Below, piece after piece: positions 7,079-15,358 of a DNA stretch of 48,090 nt. The translations under genes and the position numbers were made by a program. Where the stretch lies: contig JAOPWV010000116.1 in the NCBI GenBank assembly GCA_025965475.1, positions 1 to 48,090 on the forward strand, read 5' to 3'. Every line of letters starts with the position of its first letter. The first letter of the stretch is position 1. This DNA comes from Frankiales bacterium (GTDB lineage Bacteria > Actinomycetota > Actinomycetes > Mycobacteriales > SCTD01). Below the pieces are notes generated by a model that ran no database searches, was not told the DNA's origin, and saw only the letters and a list, made by a program, of their open reading frames with translations.

Positions 7079-7930
7079 CTATTTGACGGCACCGAAACTC
7101 AAGCCCGACACGATGCGGCGCCTCAGCACGAGGGTCATCACGAGGATGGGCGCGACGATGAGCGAGCCGGCCGCGGTCAGCGCGCCCCACTGTGTGCCGA
7201 ACATCCCGGTGAACTCCTGCACACCGACGGGCGACGTCTTCGCTGCCGACCGGGTGAGTGAGAGGGCGAAGAGGAACTCGTTCCAGGAGAGGATCGCGGA
7301 CAGGATCGCCGCGGTGGCGACCGACGGGATCAGCAGCGGCCAGAGGATGCGTCGCAGGATGGTGGCGCGGGACGCCCCGTCGACCATCGCCGCTTCCTGG
7401 ATCTCGTACGGGATCTGGTGGATCGAACTGCGCAGGATCCACACGGCGATGGGGAGGTTGAACGCGGCGTACGGGACGATCAGCACCGGATAGGTGTCGA
7501 TGACGCCGAGCTTGCCGGCATAGATGAAGATCGGGATCACGGCGACGATCGGCGGGAACATGTACGTGGACAAGATCCACGACGACAGTCCCCTGCGCGC
7601 CCGGAAGTGACGCATCGTCAGGGCGTACGCAGCCGGTAACGCCAGCGCGATGGTCAGCGCGGTCGCGCCCAACGTCACGGCCGCGCTGTTGAACAGGAGC
7701 CGTCCGAAGCCGGCGGACGTGCCGTTCCCGCCGGTCAGGATCTGCGCGTAGTTGTCGAACGTCGGCCGGAAGAACCAGGTCGGCGGGATCTGCCGCGCGA
7801 CGCCGGCCGGCTTGAGGGACGTCGTCAGCATGAACAACAGCGGCACCATGCTGGCGAGGAGCCAGAGCCAGACCAGGAACCGGCCGATGAGGCGCGGGTG
7901 CCGGCTGCGCCCAGGCGTGGTCTGGTTCAC
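7079..7930 (-). CDS. sugar ABC transporter permease (MalG/LacG type)
   Basis: A 283-aa carbohydrate ABC permease of the CUT1 class. It has an N-terminal membrane segment (FLVWLWLLASMVPLLFML), about six hydrophobic segments in all, and the cytoplasmic EAA loop EAAMVDGASRATILRR that contacts the ATPase. It starts 1 nt after the upstream permease gene ends, indicating translational coupling. No ATPase gene is in this operon, so the MsiK-like ATPase at 15359-16450 or another shared ATPase probably energises it, as is known for CUT1 systems in streptomycetes. Confidence 0.92.
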   Translation of the reverse strand: MNQTTPGRSRHPRLIGRFLVWLWLLASMVPLLFMLTTSLKPAGVARQIPPTWFFRPTFDNYAQILTGGNGTSAGFGRLLFNSAAVTLGATALTIALALPAAYALTMRHFRARRGLSSWILSTYMFPPIVAVIPIFIYAGKLGVIDTYPVLIVPYAAFNLPIAVWILRSSIHQIPYEIQEAAMVDGASRATILRRILWPLLIPSVATAAILSAILSWNEFLFALSLTRSAAKTSPVGVQEFTGMFGTQWGALTAAGSLIVAPILVMTLVLRRRIVSGLSFGAVK

Positions 7931-7931
7931 C

Positions 7932-8900
7932 TCACGCCTCCTCCGGGTCGGTGCCGCGGCCCACCACCCGCAGGAGCACGGGAACGAGCAGCGTCAGCAG
8001 GATCAGGAAGAGGATGGCGACCGCGGCGGCGGCGCCGGTCCGGAAGCTCTGCAAGGCGACCCGGTAGATGTTGAGATTGAGGATCTCGGTGGAGGTGCCC
8101 GGTCCGCCCCCCGTGAGCACCTTGAACGAGTCGAACGTCTTGAACGCCTGGATGGTGCGCAGGACGACGGCGATCGCCAGGAAGGGCGTGAGCATCGGCA
8201 GCGTGATGTACCGGAAGGTCTGCCAAGGACCGGCGCCGTCGAGGGCCGCAGCCTCGACCGGGTCCTGCGGTAGCGACTGCAGCCCCGCCATCAGGATCAG
8301 CGCCACGAACGGCGTCCACTGCCAGACATCGAGGCCCAGGACCGCGATCCAGGCCGTCGTCGGATTGCTGAGCCACTCGACGTGTGAGGGCAGTCCCACC
8401 AGGCCCATGAAGTAGTCGATCCAGCCGTAGTTCGGATTGAGCAGCTCCCGGGTGATCAGGGCCGAGACGACCGGAGTGACGGCGAAGGGCAGGAGCATGA
8501 CCGTCACCGCGATGTTGTTCGACCGGGACTGCGCCGCCAGCGGCACGGCGAGCAGCAGTCCGAGCACGGTCTCGACGACGACGGCCGCGACGACGAAGGC
8601 GACGGTGATCCCCAGCGCGTGCCGCTGTCCGGGGTCGGACACCGCGTCGCGGTAGTTCTGCAGACCGACGAAGGAGCCCGAGCCGCCCAGGAGCGACTCG
8701 CTGCGGAAGCTGGAGTACAGCAGGTAGACCGCCGGAACCACGGTCATGACGAGCAGGACGACCAGGGCGGGAGCCATCAGCACCCACGCACCCAGTTGGC
8801 CGCCGCCGCCCGGCCGCGACGTCACCGCCGCGGCCGGCCGCATACCGGCTTCTACCCGTGCCGTGCTGATCCCGGCGTGCTGTGAGTCGTGCGTGTCCAT
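7932..8900 (-). CDS. sugar ABC transporter permease (MalF/LacF type)
   Basis: A 322-aa CUT1 permease. A hydrophilic N-terminus of about 38 residues is followed by six or so membrane segments (first WVLMAPALVVLLVMTVVPAV). The EAA loop reads EAAALDGAGPWQTFRYITLP. GGAAGG-type ribosome-binding sequence (GGAAGGTG) precedes the ATG. It pairs with the adjacent MalG-type permease and the lipoprotein binding protein encoded 42 nt upstream to form the importer core. Confidence 0.92.
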   Translation of the reverse strand: MDTHDSQHAGISTARVEAGMRPAAAVTSRPGGGGQLGAWVLMAPALVVLLVMTVVPAVYLLYSSFRSESLLGGSGSFVGLQNYRDAVSDPGQRHALGITVAFVVAAVVVETVLGLLLAVPLAAQSRSNNIAVTVMLLPFAVTPVVSALITRELLNPNYGWIDYFMGLVGLPSHVEWLSNPTTAWIAVLGLDVWQWTPFVALILMAGLQSLPQDPVEAAALDGAGPWQTFRYITLPMLTPFLAIAVVLRTIQAFKTFDSFKVLTGGGPGTSTEILNLNIYRVALQSFRTGAAAAVAILFLILLTLLVPVLLRVVGRGTDPEEA

Positions 8901-8942
8901 GACGTGCGCACCTTCCGGGGAGTCGGCCGAACGACTAGCGGG

Positions 8943-10394
8943 TCACGATCCGGGGACCTTGTAACCCGCCGTGGTGAGCACCCGTCGTACCTCCTGGGCG
9001 GCGCCGTCCAGCGCCGCCTGCGGGGTCTGCTTGCCGCTCGCCGCGTTGTTCACCGCGACGGCGATGGCGTGGCTGACCTCGGTGTAGTTGGTGAGCCGGG
9101 CCCGCCCGACGCCGACCGCGAGCGACTGGCCGAGCACCTTGTAGAAGTCCGCGACCGCCGGGTCACTGGCCTGGCTCTCCACGGACGTGTAGACGGAGAC
9201 CCGGCTCGGGTGCAGTTGGTTCTTGGTCATGGCCAGCTGCTGTTCGGCAGCGGTCAGCCAGGTGATCGCGCGGTACGCCCACTCCTTGTTCTGGGACTTG
9301 CTGTTGATGCTGAGCATCCACGTCCCGAAGTGCGGCCCGACGCCGGTGCCCTTCGGCACGACCGCGTAGCCGATCTGACCCTTGACCTTCGGGTCGAGCG
9401 CCAACGCGTGGTAGTTCTGCGTCATGGCGGTGAGGCCGCTGTCGAAGGAGCTGGCCGCCTCGTCCCAGGAGGCCGCGGTGCTGCCCGGCGGCACGGTGCC
9501 GCTCGAGATCTGGTTCCGGTAGTAGGTCAGTGCCTGCACGCCTGCCGGACTGTTGAAGTCGAGCGAGAGGTTGTCGCCGACGAGTTGCCCGTTCCCGCCG
9601 TTCGCGGCGAGCAGGCTCTTGAAGTCGTCCGTGGACCAGTCTCCGACGCCGGCCATCACCGTCGTGCCGTAGAGCTTTTCCTGCGGACGGGTGAAGAACG
9701 TGGCGACCTGCTGGTATTCGTCCAGGGTGGTCGGCACCGTCAGCGGACGCCCGTACTTCTGCTGGAACGCCGCCTGGTTCTTCGGGTCGGCGAACAGGTC
9801 CTTGCGGTACGCCGTCACCAGGGCGTTCGCCTGGATCGGCAGGCCGTAGACGTCGAAGCCCTTGCCGGTGATGGCGCTCGGGTCGGGCTTGGTGGTCGAG
9901 TCGGGGTAGTGCGCGATCGGGCTGTCCGCCCTGTAGACGGCGGTGTCGTAGAAGACCTTCGGGATGAAGTCGGCGACATCGGTCTTCGCCACGTCGTTGA
10001 GTTTCGGGTCCGCCAGGTACTTGCTCAGCGGCTCGAGCTTGCCGACGAGGGCCGGCGCCCAGGGCGTGTCGACGATGACGATGTCGTAGAAGGAGCTGCC
10101 CGAGGCGAACTCCGAGAACACCTTCTGCTGCAAGGCGTCGTACGGCTGGGTGTCGATGACCAGGTCCACGCCAAGCTTCTGCTTGAACTGGGGGACCAGC
10201 GCCTGGACGGCGGCCGCGTCGGCCTCGGCCGTCGCGTACAGCATGTGCAGCTGTGCCGGCTTGGCGTTGGCCGTGTTGGACGAGTTCCCGGTACCGGGGG
10301 TGCAGGCGGTCAGGACCATGGCCGCCAGGAGAGCGGATCCGGCTGCCGTCGTCCCGATTCGTCGCGACCGTGCGCGCGCGGGCACTGTCTTCAT
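8943..10394 (-). CDS. extracellular sugar-binding lipoprotein (CUT1 ABC)
   Basis: A 483-aa family-1 solute-binding protein. The signal peptide is basic (MKTVPARARSRR) with a hydrophobic core ending in the lipobox LTAC (Cys31), so it should be lipid-anchored outside the membrane. It has the size and Trp/Tyr-rich profile of carbohydrate receptors. AAGGGA lies 6 nt before the ATG. It is the first gene of the binding protein-permease-permease-dehydrogenase-isomerase-ROK run, and paired palindromes at 10601-10631 lie upstream. The polyol-type dehydrogenase suggests a polyol or sugar alcohol, but that is inference. Confidence 0.9.
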   Translation of the reverse strand: MKTVPARARSRRIGTTAAGSALLAAMVLTACTPGTGNSSNTANAKPAQLHMLYATAEADAAAVQALVPQFKQKLGVDLVIDTQPYDALQQKVFSEFASGSSFYDIVIVDTPWAPALVGKLEPLSKYLADPKLNDVAKTDVADFIPKVFYDTAVYRADSPIAHYPDSTTKPDPSAITGKGFDVYGLPIQANALVTAYRKDLFADPKNQAAFQQKYGRPLTVPTTLDEYQQVATFFTRPQEKLYGTTVMAGVGDWSTDDFKSLLAANGGNGQLVGDNLSLDFNSPAGVQALTYYRNQISSGTVPPGSTAASWDEAASSFDSGLTAMTQNYHALALDPKVKGQIGYAVVPKGTGVGPHFGTWMLSINSKSQNKEWAYRAITWLTAAEQQLAMTKNQLHPSRVSVYTSVESQASDPAVADFYKVLGQSLAVGVGRARLTNYTEVSHAIAVAVNNAASGKQTPQAALDGAAQEVRRVLTTAGYKVPGS

Positions 10395-11030
10395 GAGGAT
10401 TCCCTTCAGGAGGCGGCCGAGCCCACGCCGCCGCCGTCGATGACGGCAGGGCGGCGAGAGACCGGTGGCGAGACGGATCGGGACCTTCGGCGGGGGATCC
10501 TCCGAGTGACCACCCGTGGGCTGTCTGTGGCGCAGGCAGAGGCCCGGTGTCCCGGAGGCCCAGCCATGGCCCGCATGCGCGCACTAAAGCGCGAATCAGC
10601 AGAAGTTTCTAGATGTTCCGCGAAAGTTTCGTCTGCGGTGCGCAGATCGTTGCCTGCGCCCGGCGGACGCAGGTGAGGCTCGGCTCCTCGTCACCGAGCG
10701 AGCAAAGGCCCTCGCCGATACCCCGCGGCGCGGAGGATCCGGCGTGGCGCGTGAGCGGGATCTCCCGCCGCCCGCCCAGGACGGAGGTGCCATCGAGTGG
10801 CCGAGCAGCACGACGGGCACGTCGCCCCGATGTTCGCGCCTGGACGAACTGCGGATGCGTCGGCTCGCCAGGGGACTAGTTGCGGCCTCGCGCGGACCAT
10901 GTGCCGGACCACCCGCAGCTCTCATGCAGGGTTCCGGCGATCCGCCGATACGGATGGGGCGCTTCGTGCGCCCCGCAGGTCCCCCTCGAGTCACTCGTCA
11001 CGTGCTCACCAGCTGGAAAGGCACACAGCC
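10395..11030. other. 636-bp divergent intergenic region, sugar operon / chemoreceptor
   Basis: No supported gene. The left half holds the probable control region of the minus-strand sugar operon, with palindromes at 10601-10610 and 10621-10631. The right half is probably the chemoreceptor leader, with two small hairpins: CGGCG-ATC-CGCCG (about 10937-10949) and GGGGCGC-TTCGT-GCGCCCC (10956-10974). I do not recognise a known riboswitch in it. Confidence 0.6.
10601..10631. promoter_or_regulatory. paired GAAA/TTTC palindromes, candidate operators
   Basis: CGAAAGTTTCG (10621-10631) is a perfect 11-bp palindrome, and AGAAGTTTCT (10601-10610) has perfect 4-bp arms. Their centres are about 20 bp apart, two helical turns. 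Sites of the CGAAA-n-TTTCG type are known operators of sugar regulators in actinobacteria (for example streptomycete xylanase genes). They lie about 210-240 nt before the minus-strand binding-protein gene. Confidence 0.45.
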
Positions 11031-12644
11031 ATGTCTCAGCCCTCGGCGGGCAATCCCGCCAGCCGCTTCTTTGCCGACCGCAAGGTCGGCACGAAGATCT
11101 CCGTCGCGGTCGCAGCTGTCGCCGTCGTCGCGGTGTCCGTCGGGGTGGTCGCCACGAACGGGCTCGGACGCATGGAGGCGCGCACGCGCACGCTCAGCGA
11201 CAGCAGTCTGCCGTCCGTCCAGGCCATCGGCGTGCTGAAGACCGATGCCGTGCAGACCCGCCTCGATCTCCTCAATCACGCGGCTGCGCCGAACGCCGCG
11301 GCGCAGGCGACGTTCGAACAGACCCTCGCCGCGGACGACGCGAAGGTGGCGCAGGACATCCAGGACTACCGGAACACGCAGCCGGTCGCGATGGGTCTGG
11401 TGGAGCAGTTCGCCAGCTCGTGGAAGCAGTACCAGCAGGTCCGTGACGCGAAGCTGATCCCGGCCAGCCGGGCCCGCGACATGAAGACCTTCGTGACCGT
11501 CCGCGATGCCGAAGCCGCCCCGGCGGCCGACCAGGCCTATGCCTTCGTCGAGCAGGCCGCCCAGGCCGAGAACGCCGACGCACGGACGAGCAAGGAGCAC
11601 GCCATCGCCGCTGCCTCGTCGGCGAGGAGGTCGATCCTGGTCCTGCTGTTCGTCGGACTGGCCGTCGGTCTGGCGCTGGCCTTCTACGTGACCCGTCTGG
11701 TCACCCGCCCGCTGGGCAAGGTGTCCGCGGTGCTCAAGGGCGTGGCGGACGGCGACCTCACCCAGACCGCGGACGTGGACAGCAAGGACGAGCTGGGCGT
11801 GATGGCGGCCGACCTCAACACGGCCACGGCGTCGATGCGCGGTGCGGTCCGGACGCTGTCGCAGTCGGCTCAGGCGCTCGATGGCAGCTCGGTCGAGCTC
11901 ACCAGCGTGGCGACAGCCATCGCCGCGAGCGCGGAGCAGGCTTCGGGGCGGGCGAACATGGTCTCGGCCGCGGCCGAGCAGGTCTCCGTGAACGTCCAGA
12001 CCGTGGCCGCCGGTGCGGAGGAGATGGGCACTTCGATCCGGGAGATCGCCCAGAACGCCAACGAGGCAGCGAGGGTGGCGGGGAGCGCCGTCGAGATCGC
12101 CGCGAGGACCAACGAGACCGTGGGCAAGCTCGGTGTGAGCAGTGCTGAGATCGGTGACGTCGTCAAGGTGATCACCTCGATCGCCCAGCAGACCAACCTG
12201 CTCGCGCTGAACGCCACGATCGAGGCGGCCCGGGCCGGACAGGCCGGCAAGGGCTTCGCGGTCGTCGCCAACGAGGTGAAGGACCTCGCGCAGGAGACGG
12301 CCCGGGCCACCCAGGACATCTCTCAGCGGATCGCGGCGATCCAGGTGGACACGTCGGGCGCGGTCGCCGCGATCGGTGACATCAGCACCGTCGTCGGCCA
12401 GATCAGCGACTACCAGAACGCCATCGCCGCGGCGGTCGAGGAGCAGACCGCGACCACGAACGAGATGAGCCGCTCGGTGTCCGAGGCCGCTGCCGGTAGC
12501 TCCGAGATCGCCTTGAACATCGTGGGCGTCGCACAGGCTGCGGACACGACCAGCGAAGGCGTCGTCGAGTCGCAGCGGGCGGCCACCGAGTTGGCGCAGC
12601 TGAGCGCGGAGCTCACCACCCTGGTCGGGCGCTTCCGCGTCTGA
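11031..12644 (+). CDS. methyl-accepting chemotaxis protein
   Basis: A 537-aa transducer. TM1 spans about residues 22-44; an extracytoplasmic helical sensor of about 155 residues follows (four-helix-bundle type, no Cache/PAS features seen). TM2 is about 201-220, then a HAMP domain (221-275) and a long coiled-coil signalling domain. The hairpin tip is the highly conserved [20 protein letters not shown] (about 384-403), followed by [15 protein letters not shown], the site that contacts CheA/CheW. The ATG at 11031 has GGAAAGG upstream. No che or flagellar genes are in the window, so it is an orphan receptor and implies motility genes elsewhere. Its ligand is unknown; flanking sugar-uptake genes suggest but do not show sugar sensing. 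Confidence 0.95.
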   Translation: MSQPSAGNPASRFFADRKVGTKISVAVAAVAVVAVSVGVVATNGLGRMEARTRTLSDSSLPSVQAIGVLKTDAVQTRLDLLNHAAAPNAAAQATFEQTLAADDAKVAQDIQDYRNTQPVAMGLVEQFASSWKQYQQVRDAKLIPASRARDMKTFVTVRDAEAAPAADQAYAFVEQAAQAENADARTSKEHAIAAASSARRSILVLLFVGLAVGLALAFYVTRLVTRPLGKVSAVLKGVADGDLTQTADVDSKDELGVMAADLNTATASMRGAVRTLSQSAQALDGSSVELTSVATAIAASAEQASGRANMVSAAAEQVSVNVQTVAAGAEEMGTSIREIAQNANEAARVAGSAVEIAARTNETVGKLGVSSAEIGDVVKVITSIAQQTNLLALNATIEAARAGQAGKGFAVVANEVKDLAQETARATQDISQRIAAIQVDTSGAVAAIGDISTVVGQISDYQNAIAAAVEEQTATTNEMSRSVSEAAAGSSEIALNIVGVAQAADTTSEGVVESQRAATELAQLSAELTTLVGRFRV

Positions 12645-12686
12645 CCCCGCAGCGCGCTGCGGGCCCAGCTCCCACGAGCTGGGCCC
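12645..12686 (+). terminator. double hairpin terminator after the MCP gene
   Basis: The second hairpin has perfect 11-bp arms GGGCCCAGCTC and GAGCTGGGCCC around CCAC (12661-12686). It is preceded by an 18-bp perfect palindrome built on CCCGCAGCG/CGCTGCGGG directly after the stop. Confidence 0.8.
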
Positions 12687-12727
12687 GAGGGTGTCACAGT
12701 GCACGTACGGAGGGAGGCGACGGTCGC

Positions 12728-13966
12728 GTGGCACTGCACATGACGGGAGCGCCGGACGAGCCCGGGCTGGTGTACCTCCCGTGGTCGGTGCCGCTCCAGG
12801 ACTGGCCGGTCGACCGGCTCGTCGGTCTGCCCCGGGGGATCTCGAGGCACGTCGTCCGCTTCGTGCGGGTGCGGGATGCGGTGTACGCCGTCAAGGAGAT
12901 CGGGGCCTACACGGCGCGGCAGGAGTACGCCGTTCTGCGCGCCCTCGAGCGCCGGGGAGTCCCTTCGGTGCAGGTCGTCGGCATCGTCGACGGCCGGCTG
13001 TCCGTTGACGGCGAGGCGTTGGAGACCGCCCTCGTCACGCGGCATCTGGAGTTCTCCCTGCCGTACCGCGCGTTGTACTCCCGCACGCTCCGGCCGGACA
13101 CCGCCGTACGCCTGCTTGACGCGCTTGCTGTGCTGCTCGTCCGCCTCCACCTGGCCGGTTTCTTCTGGGGCGACTGCTCTTTGTCGAACACGCTGTTCCG
13201 CCGCGATGCCGGCTCCTTCGCCGCCTACCTGGTCGACGCGGAGACCACGGAACAGCACGACGTGCTCTCCGACGGACAGCGCAGCTACGACCTCTCGACC
13301 GCGCGCACCAACATCATCGGCGAGCTGATGGACCTGCAGGCGGGTGAGCTCCTCGATGCCGCGCTGGACCCGGTGTCCATCGGCGACACGATCGCCTCGC
13401 GGTACGCCGACCTGTGGCAGGCCCTGACCGAGCCGGAGGTCTTCCGGGCGGGGGAGCGGCAGCGGGTCGAGGCGCGGGTGCGCCGCCTCAACGATCTCGG
13501 GTTCGACGTCGCCGAGCTGGAGGTCAAGACAGACCTGCCCGGGAACCAGGTCCGCATCCAGCCCAAGGTGGTCGACGCCGGCCACCACGCCCGCAGGCTG
13601 TTACGCCTGACCGGGCTGGACGTCGAGGAGAATCAGGCGCGGCGCCTGCTGAACGACCTGGACACGTTCCGGGCCGGCGGGGGCAGGGGGGCCGAACCGG
13701 AGCAGATCGTCGCCCACCGCTGGCTCACCACCGTGTTCCACCCGGTCGTGCTCGCGGTGCCGCGGGAGCTGATCGGCAAGCTGGAGCCGGCCGAGATCTT
13801 CCACGAGGTGCTGGAACACCGCTGGTTCCTGTCGGAACAGGCCGGCCGGGACGTCGGGACGGACGAGGCGGCACGCAGCTACGTCCAGACGGTGCTGCGG
13901 CACAAGCCCGACGAGAAGGCCGTCCTGGGTGCGGTGGATCCCGAGGCCTGCCGCCACAGCCCCTAG
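12728..13966 (+). CDS. DUF4032 domain protein with kinase-like N-terminus
   Basis: A 412-aa protein typical of actinobacteria. The N-terminal part resembles an atypical RIO/LPS-kinase fold: VYAVKEIG (lysine strand), a helix with QEYAVLRALERRGVPS, HLAGFFWGDCSLSNTLF (catalytic-loop-like) and YLVDAETTE (metal-Asp-like). The C-terminal half, with LPGNQVRIQPKVVDAGHHARRL and WFLSEQAGRDVGTDEAA, fits DUF4032. Whether it phosphorylates anything is not known. The GTG at 12728 is preceded by GGAGGGAGG at suitable distance; the ATG at 12740 is an alternative. It ends 9 nt before the GH1 gene and is probably co-transcribed with it. It contains a rare TTA Leu codon near 13600. Confidence 0.85.
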   Translation: MALHMTGAPDEPGLVYLPWSVPLQDWPVDRLVGLPRGISRHVVRFVRVRDAVYAVKEIGAYTARQEYAVLRALERRGVPSVQVVGIVDGRLSVDGEALETALVTRHLEFSLPYRALYSRTLRPDTAVRLLDALAVLLVRLHLAGFFWGDCSLSNTLFRRDAGSFAAYLVDAETTEQHDVLSDGQRSYDLSTARTNIIGELMDLQAGELLDAALDPVSIGDTIASRYADLWQALTEPEVFRAGERQRVEARVRRLNDLGFDVAELEVKTDLPGNQVRIQPKVVDAGHHARRLLRLTGLDVEENQARRLLNDLDTFRAGGGRGAEPEQIVAHRWLTTVFHPVVLAVPRELIGKLEPAEIFHEVLEHRWFLSEQAGRDVGTDEAARSYVQTVLRHKPDEKAVLGAVDPEACRHSP

Positions 13967-13975
13967 GGTGCGGAG

Positions 13976-15346
13976 ATGGCCGACGCGCAGCTGCCACCGC
14001 TCGGATACGGCGTCGCGACGTCGTCCTACCAGATCGAGGGGGCGCTGGACGTCGACGGTCGCGGTCGTTCGATCTGGGACGAGCTCTGCGCCCGGACGGG
14101 CGCGATCGCGGACGGGTCCGACGGTGCGATCGCCTGCGAGTCGTACGCCCGCTTCGACGAGGACCTCGCGCTGCTCGAGGACCTCGGCGTGTCCGCGTAC
14201 CGCTTCTCGATCGCGTGGCCGCGGGTGCAGCCGGGCGGCGACGGCCGCGTGGAGACACGAGGCCTCGACTACTACGACCGGGTCGTCGACGGGCTGCTCG
14301 GGGCCGGGATCAGGCCCTTCCCGACCCTGTACCACTGGGACCTTCCCCAGGCTCTCGAGGAGGCGGGTGGCTGGCCGGTGCGCGACACCGCACTGCGGTT
14401 CGCGGAGTACGCCGCCGTCGTCGCCGAGCGGTTGGGGGACCGGGTCACGCACTGGGCGACGATGAACGAGCCGTGGTGCTCGGCCTTTCTGGGCTACGCC
14501 GCCGGCGTGCACGCGCCGGGCCGCCGCGAGGGGGAGGCGGCATACGCCGCGGCCCACCACCTGCTGCTCGGGCACGCGCTGGGCGCCGCCGTCATCCGCG
14601 ACGCGTGGCCGGCGGCGCAGGTGGGGATCGTGCTGAACATGGCACCGGTACGACCGGAGCCCGACGCGGATCCCTTGGCCGTCGACATGGTCGACGCCGT
14701 GCAGAACCGGCTGTGGCTCGACGCGCTGGCCGACGGCAGTTATCCGCCGCTGCTCACCGGCAGCTCCCCGGCACTCACGGAACACGGCGTGGTGCGCGAG
14801 GGTGATTTGGCGGCGGTCGTCGGCTCCGCGGACTGGGTGGGCGTCAACTACTACACCCCCTTCCGGGTGGGGCCGGTCATGACCGGTGAGGTCGCCGTCG
14901 GCCAGGACGCTGCGGCGTACCCCTACACGCCCGCGTTCTCGTTCCACCCCCGGCCGCCGCGCACGGACATGGGGTGGGAGGTGGACGCGAGCGGGCTCGA
15001 GGCCATCCTCCTGACCGTGGCCCGGCGGCTGCCCGGTGTCCCGCTCCGGGTCACCGAGAACGGAGCCGCCTTCCCGGACCGGGAGGTGCAGGCCGACGGG
15101 AGCGTGTCCGACCCGGAGCGCATCGGGTACCTGCGGGACCACCTGGCCGCGGTCGAGCGGGCCCGCGCGGCCGGTGCGCCCGTGCACGACTACCTGGCCT
15201 GGTCCCTCCTCGACAACTTCGAGTGGGCCGAGGGCTATACGAAGACCTTCGGCCTGGCGACGCTCGATCCGCGTACGCGGGCGCGGACGCCGAAGCAGTC
15301 CTTCCACTGGTACGCCGAGCGCGCGAGGGCAGCCCGCGAGAGCTGA
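13976..15346 (+). CDS. GH1 beta-glucosidase
   Basis: A 456-aa family-1 glycoside hydrolase of normal length. The N-terminal signature is GYGVATSSYQIEGA. The acid/base Glu is in TMNEPW (Glu165) and the nucleophile in VTENG (Glu361). Further conserved positions are YHWDLPQAL, NYYTP and WSLLDNFEWAEGY, the last binding the glucose. There is no signal peptide, so it acts on imported disaccharides such as cellobiose, releasing glucose. It follows the DUF4032 gene closely and converges with the MsiK-like ATPase gene 12 nt later. The likely donor importer is one of the two CUT1 systems nearby. Confidence 0.95.
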   Translation: MADAQLPPLGYGVATSSYQIEGALDVDGRGRSIWDELCARTGAIADGSDGAIACESYARFDEDLALLEDLGVSAYRFSIAWPRVQPGGDGRVETRGLDYYDRVVDGLLGAGIRPFPTLYHWDLPQALEEAGGWPVRDTALRFAEYAAVVAERLGDRVTHWATMNEPWCSAFLGYAAGVHAPGRREGEAAYAAAHHLLLGHALGAAVIRDAWPAAQVGIVLNMAPVRPEPDADPLAVDMVDAVQNRLWLDALADGSYPPLLTGSSPALTEHGVVREGDLAAVVGSADWVGVNYYTPFRVGPVMTGEVAVGQDAAAYPYTPAFSFHPRPPRTDMGWEVDASGLEAILLTVARRLPGVPLRVTENGAAFPDREVQADGSVSDPERIGYLRDHLAAVERARAAGAPVHDYLAWSLLDNFEWAEGYTKTFGLATLDPRTRARTPKQSFHWYAERARAARES

Positions 15347-15358
15347 CCCCCGGCCTGC

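Noticed and set aside
10596-10994. 132-aa minus-strand frame in the sugar operon / chemoreceptor intergenic region
   Set aside because: Arg/Ser/Pro-rich with no motif, no ribosome-binding site, and it overlaps the operator-like palindromes.
10797-11030. c-di-GMP riboswitch in the chemoreceptor leader
   Set aside because: Small hairpins are present but the conserved GEMM core elements are not seen.
10998-12734. 578-codon frame antisense to the chemoreceptor
   Set aside because: Low-complexity shadow; the plus strand holds the invariant chemoreceptor hairpin.
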